A DNA stretch of 64,000 nucleotides from Bartonella schoenbuchensis R1 (GTDB taxonomy: Bacteria > Pseudomonadota > Alphaproteobacteria > Rhizobiales > Rhizobiaceae). The stretch is taken from assembly GCF_002022685.1 (NCBI RefSeq), contig NZ_CP019789.1, forward strand, positions 434,001 to 498,000, written 5' to 3'. The position numbers and the translations under genes were made by a program. Below the pieces are notes generated by a model, which saw nothing but the letters and a program-made list of their open reading frames with translations, did not search any database and was not told the origin of the DNA. Positions 40,855 through 50,609 of the stretch are shown in pieces (within the stretch, counting starts at the first letter, position 1; each line of letters opens with the position of its first letter).

Positions 40855-42950
40855 TTAGTTATCAATAATTTTTCCAACTATTTTTAGGATATATGCGTAT
40901 ATATATGCGGTTTCTTCCAATTTTGAGAAACGTCCAGCCGCACCTGCGTGACCTGAATCCATATTTATACGCAATAAAATTGTATTATCATCTGTTTTAA
41001 AATCACGCAGTTTTGCTACCCATTTTGCAGGTTCCCAATAGGTTACACGAGGGTCTGTTAAGCCTGCAATGGCAAGAATAGGGGGTATTCCTGGTGTTTG
41101 ATGTTATCATAGGGTGAATAAGAAGCGATAAGGTTATAGTCTTCTTTTGATTCAAGAGGGTTACCCCATTCAGGCCATTCTGGAGGTGTTAGGGGCAATG
41201 AAGCATCTAGCATTGTTGTTAAAACATCAACAAAAGGGACATTAGCAACGATGCCAGCAAAATCCTGAGGAGCTAGATTTGCTATAGCCCCCATCAGCAT
41301 TCCTCCTGCTGAACCACCTTGGGCGATTAGCCGGTCATGAGCAGTAAATTTATGATTTACAAGATGACGTGCACAGGCAATAAAATCATAAAATGTATTG
41401 TGTTTAAAAAGATGTTTTCCTTTTTCATACCATTCAGTGCCCTTTTCTTTTCCACCACGAATATGAGCAATGGCATAGATAAAGCCTCTATTGACTAATG
41501 AAAGTACATTACTATTGAAACTTGCAGGAATGGAAAATCCATAAGCACCATAACCGTAAAGTAGACAAGGTGCACTACCATTAAGCACAGTAGTTTTATG
41601 ATATACAAGAGAAATAGGGATCGTTTCACCATCATCTGCAATTGCTGTAATACGCCGTGTTACATAGTCATCTTTATTATGCCCAGAAGGGATTTTTTGT
41701 GTTTTTAAAAGCACTCGTTTACGACTTTTTACTTCATAATCAAAAATTTGATTAGGTGTTGTCATAGATGAATAAGCAAAACGAATGGTTTGGCTATTAT
41801 ATTCTGCAGCCCCTTGTAGATCTAAGGAATAGGCTTCTTCTGTAAAGGCAATGGAATGAATTTGTTTTGTTGAGCGCTCCATAAGTTGTATAGAAGGAAC
41901 CCCTTCAAATTGTTCAAACCAAATAAAAAAATCTTGATAGGCATCGTGAGATAGGATCAGTCGTCCGGGTTGATGGGGTACAAGCTCAGACCAGTTTTCT
42001 GATTGCGGAGATGAATATGGGGCGACCATGATTTTAAAGTCTTTTGCATTATCCTGATTGGTGAGAATATAAAAAACATCGCCTCCTTCTGTAAGCGAAT
42101 ATTCAATGCCTTTTTGTCGTTTTTGTACACATTGGGGTGCTGTAAGGGGCGCTGTAGCAGGGATAAGCCAGGTTTCTGATGTTTCATGGTCGTGAATGTT
42201 AATATAAATAACGTCATTAAGTTTAGAGCCACTCACATGTAAGAAAAACCCGGGGTTATCTTCATGAAAAATAAGCTTATCTTGAGATGGGTCAGTGTTC
42301 AATTGGTGGTAATAGAGTTCTGAGGGGCGGTGGTTTTTATCCATTTTAGTGTAGAAAAAGCCTTCAGATTTAGCGTCCCAGACGAGTTGTCCGGATGTAT
42401 TTATGATTGTATCTGTGTAATCAGATAATGTTTTAAAGCTACGAATTTTAACTGTATAAAATTCAGAACCCTTATCATCATAGCTCCACGCAACATGTGT
42501 ATGATCAGGAGATACATGGACTGAGCCAAGATTAAAATAATCTTTACCTTCAGCCAAAACGTCACCATTAAGGTAAATGTCTTTTTTACCTCCATTTCTT
42601 GGTGTACGAAAATAGTGTGGCTGTTCTCCCCCAGTTTTATAGCATAGCCCATAGGCAAAAGGACCACGTTTTATAGGAACGGAACTGTCATTTTCTTGAA
42701 TACGGTTTTTCATTTCTGCAAAAAGCAGATTTTGTAATGTTTTTGTATCGGCCATTTGAGAAGTTTGATAAGCATTTTCTTCTTCAAGGTGGCGTCGAAT
42801 ATTTTCATCAAGACAGCTAGGGTTTTTTAAAACATCTTGCCAATTAGCTGCACGCAGCCAATAGTAAGGATCCTCTCGGTAAATACCGTGATACATCTTT
42901 TTATAAATGATTTTAGATGCTTTTGGGGGAAGTTTAGGTAGATGCATCAT
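40855..42950 (-). pseudogene. S9 family oligopeptidase (oligopeptidase B-like), frameshifted near the 3' end
   Basis: Restored length is about 698 residues. The N-terminal beta-propeller (about 70-410) contains YYWLRAANW and the DDKGSEFYTVKIR segment. The C-terminal alpha/beta hydrolase (from about 420) has YGYGAYG and the Ser nucleophile in GGSAGGMLMGA. The frame as given stops at 41058 after FLPLQA. One missing G in the plus-strand run 41081-41085 (C on the coding strand) explains this: with it, the protein continues PPILAIAGLTDPRVTYWE (catalytic Asp) and DSGHAGAAGRFSKLEE (catalytic His), ending at 40855. The truncated form would therefore lack two triad residues. No other lesions. These enzymes cut short peptides after basic residues. 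Confidence 0.88.
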
Positions 42951-43833
42951 ACCATGGTCCTATAAGATCTAATGGTTTTATTCATATGTTAGAGCAACAC
43001 CATTCAAGCAAAATTCATGTAAATAGCATAAACTTGTAAATTCTAATTTACCTGTAAAAATGGTTAAGTTAATTTTCACAGTTTATGCAATGTATGTTTA
43101 TTCGCTGTATTTTATAGATATTACCTTCTATCAATATAATCATATCTTTATTAATTAAGTTGAAAATTAGCTAGTGTTAGAATTGAATTTGACCTCTCCA
43201 TGGTGAAGTAAATTTCTATCATATACACAATAAGATTATACTGAAAATAAGGATGCCAAAATTTGAATAGAAAGAGTTCTTTAGATATTGTATTAATACG
43301 TGATGTTATATCTTTCTGGTATTAATGACCATACCATTCGTAGTTTTTTTGTACGTTTTTGATTTTTATTTTGTCCGCCGCATTCTTTTTTTGCTGAACT
43401 TAGAAAATTGTTTAAGTCACTTTTTGTATTTTTAAAAAGTTGTTTATTTATATCAGGATTGAAATTTGCATGGCGGATACAAAACTATGAAGTTATCATT
43501 GTTTAATACAAAATTCGTTCTATATATCATGATTTTGTATTAAATATTTTTATAAATTCAATGAAAAATAACTAATTTTTTGCTATATTTCGTATTTATA
43601 GACGATATTTTATAACACAAAATTAGCTCACAAAAGGAACAAGTTGAGTTTTTATAATGTAATATGTCAAAAAGGAGAAGTTTATTTGTTTTTTCTGTGT
43701 TGAGATGATTTTATAAAATAATTGAATTGACAAAAAAGATTTTTGTACAATATGAAACTTATATGCATTAAAATTTCAATGTCATGAGTGTAAATGCGAA
43801 TATTACCTCAATTTAAAATTAAAGGAAACAAGG
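42951..43833. other. 883 bp spacer upstream of mucR
   Basis: AT-rich and divergent: it precedes the minus-strand S9 peptidase gene and the plus-strand mucR gene. No credible reading frame or RNA motif was recognised. MucR-type proteins bind AT-rich DNA and repress their own promoters, so part of this region is likely an autoregulatory target (inference). A purine-rich AAAGGAAACAAGG ribosome site lies before the ATG at 43834. Confidence 0.4.
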
Positions 43834-44271
43834 ATGGAACATCACCCAGTCCTAGAGACTGAAAGCAATTTAGTTATTACGTTAGTTGCTGATATTGTTG
43901 CTGCTTATGTAAGTAATAATTCAATTCGGCCGACTGAAGTGCCAGGTCTAATTGCTGATGTTCACGCTGCTTTTTTGAAAGTAGGGAATGCTGCATCAGC
44001 AGAAGCTGGAGTTGAAAAGCAAAGACCTGCTGTTAATCCAAAACGTTCGATTTTTCCTGATTATCTTATTTGTCTTGAAGATGGAAAAAAGTTTAAATCT
44101 TTAAAGCGTCATTTGATGACACATTATAAAATGTCTCCTGAGGAATATCGTGAAAAATGGCAATTGGATAGCTCTTATCCTATGGTTGCACCTAATTATG
44201 CAAAGGCCCGCTCGAATTTAGCTAAGGAAATGGGACTTGGGCGCAAACGCCAAAAAAAGAAAATTAAGTAA
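43834..44271 (+). CDS. mucR: MucR/Ros-family zinc-finger transcriptional regulator
   Basis: Global regulator of the prokaryotic zinc-finger family controlling surface polysaccharide, motility and virulence genes in Rhizobiales. 145 residues: an N-terminal oligomerisation region (about 1-55, [17 protein letters not shown]) and a C-terminal DNA-binding region with [20 protein letters not shown] and [18 protein letters not shown]. The zinc site uses C80, H93 and H97, with Asp 83 at the place of the second Cys, a variant typical of MucR proteins. The tail is highly basic. Preceded by a long AT-rich spacer. Confidence 0.93.
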   Translation: MEHHPVLETESNLVITLVADIVAAYVSNNSIRPTEVPGLIADVHAAFLKVGNAASAEAGVEKQRPAVNPKRSIFPDYLICLEDGKKFKSLKRHLMTHYKMSPEEYREKWQLDSSYPMVAPNYAKARSNLAKEMGLGRKRQKKKIK

Positions 44272-44377
44272 TCCATTTTAAAAAAACACTCTTCAAATTT
44301 AACATCTCAAAATACTTTTTTGAAAGTACATTTTTATAAGGTGCTTTATATAGTTGTTAGTATGAAAGTTTTAAAGG

Positions 44378-44788
44378 TTATGAATAACTTTCAGTACGAA
44401 TTCGTTCAATCATAGATTTAAAACCATTCGATCGTTGTGGTGTTAATTGTTCATTTAAACCGAGTGTTTTAAGCAATCCCTCAGCATCAGCTATACGAAT
44501 TTCAGAGGCTTTTTTACCTGAATAGAAGGCGAGAAGAATATAAATTAGCCCACGAACAATATGGGAATCGGAATAGCCTTGAAATGTTAATATAGGATCT
44601 TTTGAATTATCACGTGAAAATAAAAGCCATACTTGACTGACACAACCAGGAACTTTGTGAGCATCATTTTGTGCATTTTCTGGAAAGGGCGGTAACTCAT
44701 TGCCGAGTTCAATAATGTAACGATAACGATCTTCCCAGTTATCAAGAAAGGAAAAATTTTCTATGATATCATCAATCGTTTCTGCCAT
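44378..44788 (-). CDS. sufE: SufE-family sulfur acceptor protein
   Basis: Accepts persulfide sulfur from the cysteine desulfurase SufS for iron-sulfur cluster assembly. 136 residues with the active-site loop HKVPGCVSQVWLLF, reactive Cys at residue 49, and the family segments ENFSFLDNWEDRYRYIIELG and GLIYILLAFYSGK. Full length. SufS and the suf operon are not in the window; in Rhizobiales this stand-alone sufE commonly lies near mucR and the DUF5330 gene, as here. Confidence 0.93.
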   Translation of the reverse strand: MAETIDDIIENFSFLDNWEDRYRYIIELGNELPPFPENAQNDAHKVPGCVSQVWLLFSRDNSKDPILTFQGYSDSHIVRGLIYILLAFYSGKKASEIRIADAEGLLKTLGLNEQLTPQRSNGFKSMIERIRTESYS

Positions 44789-44897
44789 AACTTCAATCCT
44801 TGTTTTGTTTTTGTGATTGTATAGTACATTTAGTTGACAGATACGTATCTCTTTCTTGTAAAATACAAAAAAACAGTAAAAGTTAAGAATTTTTGTT

Positions 44898-45281
44898 TCA
44901 AGGTAATTCTATATAATCTTGTTTGATCTGCTTTTCTGCAGGGGGTAAAATATCGTCTTCTGAGGTAGTATTTTCAGGTTGAATGGTATTTTTATTACTA
45001 AATATACTATCAAGGTATTCATAGGCTATTTTTGCACCATCACGTGCGCGTTCACCAAGTGGGTTGAAAAAGGATTTTCCAGTTTTACAAACCTCTACAT
45101 TACGCTCACAGAATTTTCCTAAATCAGTGATTGTATTTTTAAAAGCGATAATAGCATCGCTTGCTGTTATATTAGCTTCTAGGCTGGAGGAGTGATTGTC
45201 CTTTGGTTTTGCAGAAAAAAATGAAATAACTACAAAAATAATAAATAGAAAAAATGCTGATTTGATTAAAAAACGTATCAT
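44898..45281 (-). CDS. Hypothetical membrane-anchored protein, DUF5330-like
   Basis: 127 residues. One N-terminal hydrophobic helix (about 5-23, FLIKSAFFLFIIFVVISFF) acts as signal or anchor. A central conserved part follows: ASDAIIAFKNTITDLGKFCERN with CKTG, where two Cys residues may form a disulfide, and ERARDGAKIAYEYLDSIF. The C-terminus is Pro/Glu-rich. It matches my recollection of the Rhizobiales family DUF5330, found beside sufE. Function unknown. Start ATG 45281. Confidence 0.75.
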   Translation of the reverse strand: MIRFLIKSAFFLFIIFVVISFFSAKPKDNHSSSLEANITASDAIIAFKNTITDLGKFCERNVEVCKTGKSFFNPLGERARDGAKIAYEYLDSIFSNKNTIQPENTTSEDDILPPAEKQIKQDYIELP

Positions 45282-46530
45282 AGAACACCAACATACTGTA
45301 GTTACAACTGAATAAAAAATAATTTATATTATTTTCCTTGATGAAAGATTTATATAACACTGGCCTTGTAAAATTTCGCATGCATTTCTGAAATTGCATT
45401 ATTAGCTTTTGTTACCAAAATATATGATATAGTCTCATGTACAGGCGTTATTTATTTTCTTTTCATAAAAAACTAGATTTCCAATTTGTTTTGTAAAAAT
45501 TCTCTCATTTTGTAAATACATAGGGAATAAACACAGTTACGAAAGGGAACATGATCAATAATCACACCCTTGAATTAGGGTAATGAATTGATATTCAAGG
45601 TATTATATAGCTATTTGTTTTAACGTTTTATTATGAAAGAAATTTCAAACCTTAAGTGTTTTAATGGATTCTATGCACCTTAAACTGAATTATATTTTTA
45701 CGTTTTTTATATAATTTGGGTGAATGTAAAAAGGACCAATTGTAATTTGGGTTTATAAGGCAGACCTTATACATTTTGTTTTTATGCTATTTAATACGTG
45801 ATGTAAAAGTTTAGATAATGATCTTTCGTTTCAGTATTTTTGATTATTTTTTCAATTGTTTGTTGTTATTTTAGGCGGTGCTAATTTTGTGGCTTATATT
45901 GAAGAAGAATGAAAAGCCGAAAAAATAAATGCGCATTTTCAGTGAGAAGGTTAAATAGTTTTTTTTACCCTTCAGATATTGCAAATAGAATCCGAAATAA
46001 ATCTTATAAGATTGAGCAGGATATTAGTGGATAAAATTGCTATCAACGTGTGATACTATATTTGAATTTGTATTGATCAAATCATTACGTCAAAGGGTAT
46101 AAGTTCATAAATAAGCTATCTAGGAAAAAAATATGCTGCAAAGTTGGCTTTTAATAATCATGAAATATATCTCAATATGATTTCATCATAGCATAATAAG
46201 CACAAGAAAAGTGTAATTTAAGATACAACATTGTTAAGGTAATTTGTTAGAGGGTATTATATGCAAGTAAGATTGAGATGAAAAAATGTTATATAAACTA
46301 GATATCTCTTTACAGATTGCTAAAAATATTGTGGCAATGTGAAATTGAGAAAAATAGATTAAGACTTGTCTTACTTGTGTATGTAAGTTTGTATATCGGT
46401 ATAATGAACATATTGAGTCTAACTTAAAAAGTACAAATGATAGCAGTAGGTATGCTTTTCTAGCTGAAAGTGATAATAAGTTTGATTTTATACGGAAAGC
46501 AATTACGGTTAAAAATAAAAAATTAAAATA
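45282..46530. other. 1.25 kb spacer with fragments of dead reading frames
   Basis: No intact gene. Several protein-like traces are on the plus strand. About 45869-45911 reads FVVILGGANFVAYIEEE then stops. An ATG at 45909 opens a 41-codon frame to 46034 (MKSRKNKCAFSVRR at its start). A stop-free 57-codon run at 46358-46531, without a start codon, ends in SDNKFDFIRKAITV and KNKKLK, and its TAA overlaps the next gene's ATG. Together these suggest one or more decayed genes upstream of, and once coupled to, the peptidoglycan-binding gene. The family was not recognised. A 7-bp inverted repeat CTTGAAT/ATTCAAG is at about 45568-45598. Confidence 0.4.
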
Positions 46531-47391
46531 ATGGCAAAAAAACGAAAAACGCGCAAAACGAAAGTCATAAAAAAGCGTAGTATTATTATAACATTTTTCT
46601 TAATAAATTACCGTTTTCTGCTTTGGTTAGTAAAATGGCTTTATCGTCGTACGCGCATAAATGCTTTATTGGTTATAGGCTTTTTCTTTTTTATTATCAG
46701 TTTTGTTTTTTTTGCTTTTAATGCTTTATTTTCACAAATAAAAATGCGTCAGGATAGCTTCGTTGAAATGAGCTTGGCGGCAGTTCCGACTGTTATACAG
46801 AATTTTATTTTACTTAAAGAACGCGCTACATCTCAAGAAAATACTTTTGTTATTTCTGTACCTACTACAAAGAGTTTGCATCAAAATTTATCGTTGAATT
46901 CTTTGCAGAGTGCTTTACCAGAGGATTTGTTGGAAATACAAAAAGAATTAGCAGAACTTGGATTGTATGATGGTCCTTTAGATGGTGTGGATAATCTTAA
47001 GATGCGTCGTGCTATAGAGCTGTGGAAACAACAAACTGCTAATAAAACTTTACCAGTGCAAAAAGATAAAGATATTGTGTCAAAGCATCCGAGAGATGAA
47101 GTTGCTGCACTCATTGAGCGTAGCGAAATAGAGATGGCAAATAATCCAATAACAACAAGTGAGTTAACTCATTCAGAGGAAGTTATTTTAAAGCCTCTTG
47201 TTACAGATATTATACGGGTACAGAAAGCATTACGTATGTTTGGTAACCAAGAGGTGACAATCACTGGTATAGAAGATGAAAAAACTATGCGTGCTTTAAA
47301 GCAGTTTCAAAAAATATTTAATCTTCCCATAACAGGTAAGATTGATCGTGAAGTTTTGCTCAAAATGCATGAAGTTGGTTTGCTGAGTTAA
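46531..47391 (+). CDS. Membrane-anchored peptidoglycan-binding domain protein
   Basis: 286 residues. A very basic N-terminus (MAKKRKTRKTKVIKKRS) and hydrophobic segments at about 22-36 and 45-70 anchor it in the inner membrane. The rest is periplasmic, with two peptidoglycan-binding_1-like modules: about 127-168 (LLEIQKELAELGLYDGPLDG, MRRAIELWKQQ) and about 228-286 (IIRVQKALRMFG, TMRALKQFQKIFNLPITGKI). No catalytic domain is attached, so it probably tethers or senses the wall. The ATG overlaps a TAA of an upstream reading-frame remnant (TAATG), which hints at former translational coupling. Confidence 0.85.
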   Translation: MAKKRKTRKTKVIKKRSIIITFFLINYRFLLWLVKWLYRRTRINALLVIGFFFFIISFVFFAFNALFSQIKMRQDSFVEMSLAAVPTVIQNFILLKERATSQENTFVISVPTTKSLHQNLSLNSLQSALPEDLLEIQKELAELGLYDGPLDGVDNLKMRRAIELWKQQTANKTLPVQKDKDIVSKHPRDEVAALIERSEIEMANNPITTSELTHSEEVILKPLVTDIIRVQKALRMFGNQEVTITGIEDEKTMRALKQFQKIFNLPITGKIDREVLLKMHEVGLLS

Positions 47392-47731
47392 AAATAATTC
47401 TTTCTATAGATTCCTTATTTTTTGATTTGGGTTTTATAACTTATAATTTGGATTCCATAAAAAATAAATTGAGACTAGAATTTTTAAAAGTAAATATAAA
47501 TTTGTTTATCTAAAATTTTTGGATATCTGCTCTTGTTTGTTCTATACATGTTTGTTCTATACATGGCGTGTGGGAAGTGTGTGTTATGTTGTTGTAGAGA
47601 TAATTAGGGTATCATAGTAAGTTAGATTTTTTGGAATTTATCATTGCAAGTCAGGTACTACTTTGTGATTTTGCCTAAATAAAATTCTATTGTTCATTTT
47701 CTATTCAGGTAAAGTAGATTATAAGCTATTT
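47392..47731. other. Spacer upstream of feuN containing a tandem repeat
   Basis: 340 bp, AT-rich, presumed promoter region of the feuNPQ operon. It contains an exact 15-bp tandem duplication (see separate entry). No terminator for the upstream gene is obvious. Confidence 0.45.
47534..47563 (+). repeat. Exact 15-bp tandem direct repeat upstream of feuN
   Basis: The unit TGTTTGTTCTATACA occurs at 47534-47548 and again at 47549-47563 with no mismatch, followed by TG. It lies about 170 bp before the feuN start. It could be a regulator binding repeat (OmpR-type regulators such as FeuP bind direct repeats) or a random slippage duplication. Confidence 0.8.
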
Positions 47732-47968
47732 ATGATAGAAAAAATTTTCTTATTTATAATGTTCTTAAGTGTCATCAGTGTGGATTCTGTTTTAGCTGCT
47801 GATTGTGCTGAGGTGGGTAAAAGAATTGCTAGCCGTCAAGGCGGAACGTTGACGCGCTCAACGCCAATTATGCGAGATGGCGAAAATATGTGCGTGGTTG
47901 TAATCGTAGTGCCTGCTCATAATGGTAAGAGACCACGTCGTGTTGAAGTTGTTGTTCCTGCTGATTAA
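47732..47968 (+). CDS. feuN: Small periplasmic protein, FeuN-like
   Basis: A 78-residue exported protein: signal peptide about 1-22 (MIEKIFLFIMFLSVISVDSV, cleavage near LAA-DC), then a short domain with two Cys (ADCAEVGKRIASRQGG, NMCVVVIVVPAHNGK). It sits 20 bp before a FeuP-type response regulator. In Sinorhizobium meliloti the small periplasmic FeuN lies in this position and restrains FeuQ signalling. Size, export signal and position match, so I infer orthology; sequence alone is too short for certainty. The frame is open from a TTG at 47690, but ATG 47732 gives the clean signal peptide. Confidence 0.75.
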   Translation: MIEKIFLFIMFLSVISVDSVLAADCAEVGKRIASRQGGTLTRSTPIMRDGENMCVVVIVVPAHNGKRPRRVEVVVPAD

Positions 47969-47988
47969 TTTTTTGTGCAGGTATAGTA

Positions 47989-48657
47989 ATGCGCATTTTA
48001 ATTGTTGAAGATGACCGAGATCTTAATGATCAATTAGCAGAAGCTTTGAAAAATGCAGGATATGTTTTTGATTGTGTTTTTGATGGTGAAGAAGCTTATT
48101 TTTTAGGAAGTACAGAGCCTTACGATGCTGTAATTCTTGATATTGGTTTACCACGCATGGATGGGATTCGTGTTGTTGAGAAATGGCGCCAAGAGGGGTA
48201 TTCCATGCCTGTTTTAATGCTAACAGCACGCGATCGTTGGTCTGATAAAGTACTTGGCATTGATGCAGGTGCTGATGATTATGTTGTTAAACCGTTCCAT
48301 ATAGAAGAGGTAATAGCACGGTTGCGGGCGTTAATTCGTCGAGCTGCAGGCCATGCAACAAATTCATTATCTTGTGGGAGTGTTTTGTTAGATACTAAGA
48401 CTTCTCGTGTTTTTGTTGATGGTCAATTGATTAAATTGACATCACATGAGTTTAGGCTTCTTTCTTACCTTATGCACCATTGTGATCAAATCGTTTCAAG
48501 GACAGAGCTTATCGAACATCTTTATGATCAGGATTTTGATAAAGATTCAAATACGATTGAAGTTTTTGTAGGGCGATTACGAAAAAAGCTTGGAGTAGAT
48601 TTGATAGAGACTGTTCGTGGAATGGGGTATCGGGTAAAAACATTAGGTGATAAATGA
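47989..48657 (+). CDS. feuP: OmpR-family response regulator FeuP
   Basis: 222 residues. Receiver domain 1-118 with acidic pocket EDD (7-9), phospho-acceptor D51 in VILDIGLPRMDG, and K in VVKPFHIEEV. Winged-helix DNA-binding domain about 125-220 with LTSHEFRLLSYLMHH and NTIEVFVGRLRKKLG. Its stop overlaps the kinase ATG (ATGA at 48654-48657). The feuN-feuP-feuQ then ccm order matches S. meliloti, where FeuP controls cyclic glucan export and osmoadaptation genes; the regulon here is unknown. Confidence 0.92.
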   Translation: MRILIVEDDRDLNDQLAEALKNAGYVFDCVFDGEEAYFLGSTEPYDAVILDIGLPRMDGIRVVEKWRQEGYSMPVLMLTARDRWSDKVLGIDAGADDYVVKPFHIEEVIARLRALIRRAAGHATNSLSCGSVLLDTKTSRVFVDGQLIKLTSHEFRLLSYLMHHCDQIVSRTELIEHLYDQDFDKDSNTIEVFVGRLRKKLGVDLIETVRGMGYRVKTLGDK

Positions 48658-50066
48658 CAGCCCTGAAGAACAATAGCCAGTTTAAGAAGTTCTTTTATTT
48701 TGTTGGTAACTCTCTCAGCTTACGTGTTATGATTTTGTCTACATTGTGGGTTACTATTTCGATTTCGTCTATTTCAGCAATCAGTATTTTATTTTATCAG
48801 CGTTCAAGTGAACAAAGTCTATGTCGTATTCTTTCTGCTCAGCTTTATAGTCTTATTGCAACTGTAACTGTAACGCCTGAGGGGTATTTAAAAGGAGGTT
48901 TTGGATTTGATGATATTCGTTATTCAGATTCCACATCAGGGTGGTATTGGGAAGTAGTTGCTGTATCACCTGATTTACATGGAAGATTGGTGTCACCGTC
49001 ATTGGGAACTAAAAAAATTTTTTCACCAAGCGATGTTGATGTGCCTTTTGACAATCAATTCTTTCGTTCTTATCGAGTAAAAGGGGATGATGGTAAGAAC
49101 CTACAGGTTATTGAAAGCGATATTGTTTTAGATAATCAAAATAGGGTTGCACGTTTTCGCCTCGTTGGGAATATTGATGAAGCGCATGCGCAAGTAAAAG
49201 AGTTCAAGCAAACTTTACAAATTTTTCTTTGGAGTTTTGGTATAGGCAGTGTTCTTATCAATATTGCTGTTATTTTTTTTAGTTTTCAACCATTGAAACG
49301 GATTCGACAAACATTGAATGATATTCGTGAAGGTAAAGCTGATTATGTCAATACGGATTTATTGAGTGAAGTTATGCCGTTGGCACAAGAAATGAATGCT
49401 CTTATTAATAATAATCAGCGTATTATTGAACGATTTCGGATGCAAGTTGGTAATCTTGCTCATTCATTGAAGACACCTTTATCAGTTATCATGAATGAAA
49501 CTGATAAAATGAGTGGAAAACAGGCTGTTTTATTATGTGAACAAGCTAAAATAATGCAGGCTCAAATCAATCATTATCTACAACGTTCTCGGATTGCAGC
49601 GCAGTGCAACAGTATTATTAATCACACATCTGTTCGCAAAGTGCTCGATCGTTTAGTGCGGGTCATGGAAAAGCTCAATCCTGATAAACATATTCAATTT
49701 ATCATGGATATTGATGATATTGTTTTTTCTGGTGAAAGGGAAGATTTAGAGGAAATTGTCGGTAATTTGGTTGAGAATGCTGCTCAATGGTCTCGCACCC
49801 AAATTTTAATTTGCTGTGGTTTAGAAGAGGGTGTTGAAGAGGAAGCATTCTTTAATATCATTATCGAAGATGATGGTCCTGGTTTAACAGAAGAGCAAAT
49901 AGATAAAGCTTTAAAAAGGGGACAGCGACTTGATGAAAGTAAACCGGGAACGGGATTAGGATTAGCGATCGTTTCAGATATAGTCAGTGAATATGGGGGA
50001 AGTCTTTCTTTATCACGTTCTAAATTGGGTGGATTATATACAAAGGTTTTATTGCCAAGGCGGTAA
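48654..50066 (+). CDS. feuQ: Sensor histidine kinase FeuQ
   Basis: 470 residues, inner membrane. Transmembrane helices at about 25-47 and 188-211 flank a periplasmic sensor domain of about 140 residues. A HAMP-like linker follows, then the dimerisation helix with phospho-acceptor H270 in NLAHSLKTPLSVI, and a catalytic ATPase domain with NLVENAAQWS (N box), EDDGPGLTEEQ (G1) and GTGLGLAIVSDIV (G2). Translationally coupled to feuP by a 4-bp overlap. FeuN would act on the periplasmic domain (inference from S. meliloti). Confidence 0.92.
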   Translation: MTALKNNSQFKKFFYFVGNSLSLRVMILSTLWVTISISSISAISILFYQRSSEQSLCRILSAQLYSLIATVTVTPEGYLKGGFGFDDIRYSDSTSGWYWEVVAVSPDLHGRLVSPSLGTKKIFSPSDVDVPFDNQFFRSYRVKGDDGKNLQVIESDIVLDNQNRVARFRLVGNIDEAHAQVKEFKQTLQIFLWSFGIGSVLINIAVIFFSFQPLKRIRQTLNDIREGKADYVNTDLLSEVMPLAQEMNALINNNQRIIERFRMQVGNLAHSLKTPLSVIMNETDKMSGKQAVLLCEQAKIMQAQINHYLQRSRIAAQCNSIINHTSVRKVLDRLVRVMEKLNPDKHIQFIMDIDDIVFSGEREDLEEIVGNLVENAAQWSRTQILICCGLEEGVEEEAFFNIIIEDDGPGLTEEQIDKALKRGQRLDESKPGTGLGLAIVSDIVSEYGGSLSLSRSKLGGLYTKVLLPRR

Positions 50067-50609
50067 ATATATTTTTTCTAAGAGGCGCGTATATTAGAAT
50101 TAATAAATGAAGTAGTATCTTCATACAACGCATTGAGGTAAAAAAGTCATTTTTTGTATGTTAGGATGGTGTTTGTATATACTAAAGATCTATAAGTGGA
50201 GTCTTTGTTATACTTTGTATATGTGGGTAAAATTAATAATGAATTTTGCTCAAGTCATAATGCAAAAGTGGCTTTGTTTTCATGGGTTTTTTAATGCTTT
50301 TATTTTTGGCAAGTCATTACAAAATTTGTAAAGGATATAATGTATTAGAGGATGTTGGATACTGAAAAAATCACTTGAATGTTTATATGAGGTAAGTATT
50401 CCTAAAAATGGTGATACTAGGATTATTTTATCCCAATTGATTTGAAAATTGTTATCAATACAGTTTTTTATCTTCAATGATACGCTACAAACAGTTTATA
50501 GCAGTACATGTCACAATTCTAATGGAAACTAGGGGATTTCTTACATGAATTACGAAGTAAAGAAGAACAGATTATAGCTTTTTAATTATTATAATGATAT
50601 TACAGTAAT
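50067..50609. other. 543 bp spacer between feuQ and ccmI
   Basis: AT-rich with no credible gene; a short minus-strand frame at 50280-50477 has no protein-like character. Probably contains the promoter of the ccmIEFH-degP block. Confidence 0.4.

Noticed and set aside
50280..50477. Minus-strand 65-codon frame between feuQ and ccmI
   Set aside because: No ribosome site, no conserved motif, spacer-like composition.
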